Virus record (IMG/VR): IMGVR_UViG_3300028844_006223
Location: 1 to 57,614 of that record
Strand: one strand, 5' to 3'
Length of the DNA stretch: 57,614 bases
DNA from: a virus
Shown here: positions 55,219 through 57,614 of the stretch, piece after piece
Position numbering within the stretch: the first letter of the stretch is position 1
How the letters are laid out: the number at the start of each line of letters is the position of its first letter
Program-made: the position numbers and the translations under genes
The notes under the pieces: model-generated
The model's database searches: none
Seen by the model: the letters and a program-made list of their open reading frames with translations, nothing else
Told to the model about the DNA's origin: nothing

Positions 55219-57614
55219 ATGCAATCTTTTTCAAGTTTTTTCAAGGAAACAATTCTTGAATTAGCTATGGATCCATCCATGGCTTTGATGGCACAAGGAA
55301 GTATTGATACAGTTAAACATGCAAAGTATAAATTTAAACCAGGTGGAAAACTTGGAGATCCGAAAGGTGAAATCTTTATGCTCATGACACCAAAACAATT
55401 TTATGAAAATGAAGAGGCAGAAGGCCGATTGAAAAAAGAAAATAAGGCTACGCTGAGTGAAAACTACTGGCAAGATCTAGTAGCAATGAAATATACTTCA
55501 GAACGTGACTATAAAAGCTGGGGTGATAATGTTCGTAATCGTATGCAAATCATCAAGAACATTCCTAACTTCAATGAAGAACAATTAAAAACGAATGTTC
55601 GTACCTTCAATAAAATGCAAAAAGATGCCTTTGATAATTATTCAGGTGCATACAATTCACAAACAGAAAAAAGATTTCAAGCAAAAAGAGAAGGTGCCGT
55701 ACAAAAGAATTTCAAACAAGATCTATTCAAACAACTTGAAGATAAAAACATTCTTGATGATAAAGTTAAAAGCACATATGAAGTTGGTCTTAATTTAGAC
55801 CATTTACAAGATTCAAAGTTTATTAAACTATTGATGAAATCATTGCAAGTTGAAGCAGGTCTCATCAAAGGTACTTATAAAGATCCTGCAGTGAACAAGC
55901 CATTACTGCATGGTTCTGCAATGATGGATGGTAATTTACAAGTCAATGATGAACAAGTATTGATTGACTACATCATGGGTAAAGATGTACCTTATGATGG
56001 TATCGTAAGAAATATCTTTAAAGACAATGGTGAACAACTATCAAAGAGTGAAGTCAAAGAATTGTTTACAGCAATGGGTGATGAAGTCAAATCATTGACT
56101 GACAAAGGTATGGATAAAGAAAAAGCGATCAAGCAAGTGATTGGTAACTATGCTAAAAAATCAAAAGATGGTGGTGATGCAAAAGAAGGTGAGTTGAAAT
56201 ACTATTTCTATGATGGTCTTTCAAAAGAAGTAAGCAAGTTCAAGCAGATGTCTGAACAAGAATTGATGAGAAGATTTAAAAGTTTCAACAAATCTGTAGG
56301 ATCATTGCAAAATAGTTTTAAGAAATCTTCATTTGATCCTGGCAAATCATTGTCTCAAAATCAAAAGATGATGAAATCAATGGGCGCCTTAGGCAAGAAC
56401 AAAGAGATTTATGACTTCACGCTGCCAGCGTACAAGGGCTTGGTGTATATGGAAAGGCCATGGAAGGACGTATATGGAAATATGCAGAAACCCGGCCTCG
56501 CAATCATAAACACCTGTCCTTCTGCGGCGCTTTGTAAATCTTTCTGTTATGCAACAAAAGGTTTTTACACAATGTATTCTTCTCCATCAATTAGTGCTGC
56601 ACAAGTTCTAACCTATCTTGTCAATCATCCAGCTGAATTCGAAAAGCAAGTAACAAACTATCTATCTCAACTTCATGGAAAGTCAAAGAAAGAAGTTGTT
56701 ATTCGCTGGCATGATGCAGGAGACTTCTTCTCTCGATCATATTATAATATGATCATGCGCATTGCAGCAAAGACACCAGACTTGTTGCACTATGCTTATA
56801 CAAAACGAGTTGAAATGATTCATGAAGTTGTCACAGGTAAAGACTTCAAAGGTGGTAAGGTGCAAGGTCTATCAAAGATACCTGACAACTTTGTTTTCAA
56901 TCTAAGTTATGGTGGTACATATGATGCGAAGATATCAAAGGTACCTGAACTTGCAGAATTTAAATTCTCAAAGGTTATTGATCTATCGATACCTGTCACT
57001 GAAGAATATGAACATGTCATGAAACGGGATGTGCTTGATAAGAGTTTTGTTGACAAAGCACACAAATTAGGAGATGAATATCATAATTCAGTTACTGTAA
57101 AAACTGTGACTGAAAAAATCAAGTCATTGACACATGAAGGCAAAGTACATAAAGATGTGACTGTACATAAGAAAATCCTAGAGTTTCATTACATTCCAAA
57201 ACTTGCTGTATTACCAGCACACACAATGGAAGAATTTATCAAACGAAACAAAGAAGTATTGGATACATTTCATAATCTTGATCATCATAATGTATTCCAT
57301 AAGATGTTTGATGAAGCAAGAGGACATCAGCATAGTAGAGTTACATTTGATGAAAAGTGGGTCAAGAAGAATCTAAGTTCAGAAGAAAAGAAGAAGCTTG
57401 AAGATCAATATCCTTCTTTATATAAAACTTATCTACCTGGTCCTATTCTTGATATTTACAAAAAAGCAATTCAAAAGTATTATGGTTTCAATAAACCAAT
57501 TTTAACATATGATGAAATGATTTCGCAAAGTGAGAATAAAACAGAACGAAATAAATATCATGTACTTGTTTCAACAAACGATGGGGACGTTTCGGCGCAA
57601 CGGCGAGACATTCA
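55219..57614 (+). CDS. Large Gp88-domain protein with capsid-targeting-like N-terminus (partial, cut by window end)
   Basis: At least 798 residues, open to the last base. The ATG at 55219 follows A-A-G-G-A-A. The N-terminus M-Q-S-F-S-S-F-F-K-E-T-I-L-E-L fits the shared pattern, with F-K-E or I-L-E as possible cleavage site. Residues about 20-400 are helical and lysine rich. From about 415 comes a domain like phage gene product 88: C433-x5-C439-x3-C443-Y-A, then A-A-Q-V-L near 460, and I-R-W-H-D-A-G-D-F-F near 495. The three cysteines suggest a metal or iron-sulfur site. Gp88 proteins I know of are much shorter, so this looks like a fusion. Read from a late promoter. Confidence 0.78.
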   Translation, partial: MQSFSSFFKETILELAMDPSMALMAQGSIDTVKHAKYKFKPGGKLGDPKGEIFMLMTPKQFYENEEAEGRLKKENKATLSENYWQDLVAMKYTSERDYKSWGDNVRNRMQIIKNIPNFNEEQLKTNVRTFNKMQKDAFDNYSGAYNSQTEKRFQAKREGAVQKNFKQDLFKQLEDKNILDDKVKSTYEVGLNLDHLQDSKFIKLLMKSLQVEAGLIKGTYKDPAVNKPLLHGSAMMDGNLQVNDEQVLIDYIMGKDVPYDGIVRNIFKDNGEQLSKSEVKELFTAMGDEVKSLTDKGMDKEKAIKQVIGNYAKKSKDGGDAKEGELKYYFYDGLSKEVSKFKQMSEQELMRRFKSFNKSVGSLQNSFKKSSFDPGKSLSQNQKMMKSMGALGKNKEIYDFTLPAYKGLVYMERPWKDVYGNMQKPGLAIINTCPSAALCKSFCYATKGFYTMYSSPSISAAQVLTYLVNHPAEFEKQVTNYLSQLHGKSKKEVVIRWHDAGDFFSRSYYNMIMRIAAKTPDLLHYAYTKRVEMIHEVVTGKDFKGGKVQGLSKIPDNFVFNLSYGGTYDAKISKVPELAEFKFSKVIDLSIPVTEEYEHVMKRDVLDKSFVDKAHKLGDEYHNSVTVKTVTEKIKSLTHEGKVHKDVTVHKKILEFHYIPKLAVLPAHTMEEFIKRNKEVLDTFHNLDHHNVFHKMFDEARGHQHSRVTFDEKWVKKNLSSEEKKKLEDQYPSLYKTYLPGPILDIYKKAIQKYYGFNKPILTYDEMISQSENKTERNKYHVLVSTNDGDVSAQRRDI

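Noticed and set aside
1-57614. tRNA genes, CRISPR arrays, insertion sequences and attachment sites
   Set aside because: All gaps over 40 bases were read; none shows a cloverleaf, regularly spaced repeats, transposase or terminal repeats.

Overview
The window is AT-rich, gene-dense DNA from a tailed double-stranded DNA phage of the T4-like myovirus group. The signature genes are a family B DNA polymerase (gp43 type), UvsX, a gp41-type helicase, a gp61-type primase, NrdA and NrdB, tail-collar fibre proteins, and T4-style late promoters (NATAAATA). The accessory set (Hsp20, ThyX, 2OG-Fe(II) oxygenase, Gp88-like domain, DUF2061, sugar and sulfate genes) resembles marine T4-like phages of Gram-negative bacteria such as pelagiphages or cyanophages. 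That placement is inference. I see no photosynthesis gene, tRNA, CRISPR array or transposon. The host cannot be read from the sequence.

Layout. (1) 1-2801, plus strand: two proteins with a T4 internal-protein-like N-terminus and nucleotidyltransferase or ligase folds. (2) 3160-12037: late promoter, three tail-collar fibre or adhesin proteins (one of 1,607 residues) and three accessory genes. (3) 12034-19672: Hsp20 behind a structured leader that looks like a ROSE RNA thermometer, a frameshifted small gene, a RuvC-like resolvase behind a hairpin that covers its ribosome site, ThyX, a DNA methyltransferase, a flavin disulfide oxidoreductase, a 2OG oxygenase, and a T4 Pnkp split into a kinase gene and a phosphatase gene. 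(4) 19672-31932: DNA polymerase, UvsX, gp41, primase, a metallophosphoesterase fold without its metal ligands, an acidic core-like protein, a fibre protein, a Nudix hydrolase and unknown genes. (5) 32030-36886: nrdA interrupted by a mini-intein, an acetyltransferase, a glutaredoxin, a glutaredoxin-NrdB fusion and a membrane protein. (6) 36892-41639, minus strand: tiny membrane proteins, a lipoprotein, three proteins with the internal-protein-like N-terminus, a ParB-ADP-ribosyltransferase fusion and an EF-hand membrane protein. (7) 41686-52966, minus strand: an almost gap-free glycan cluster with an APS-kinase-like gene, two sulfotransferases, two fucosyltransferases, three other glycosyltransferase genes, methyltransferases, and the complete GDP-mannose to GDP-fucose pathway. 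(8) 53012-55103, minus strand: small genes and a glycine-rich adhesin. (9) 55219 to the end: a large Gp88-domain protein with the same N-terminus, cut by the window edge.

How it fits together. The core replicates DNA and makes nucleotides. The strongest candidate for an undescribed system is a set of at least eight unrelated proteins that share an N-terminus of the form M-[KQ]-[ST]-[FY]-x-x-[FYL] followed by a hydrophobic-x-Glu site. This resembles the capsid-targeting propeptide of T4 internal proteins, so these enzymes may be packed in the head and injected with the DNA. The second candidate is a phage-encoded fucosylation plus sulfation pathway.
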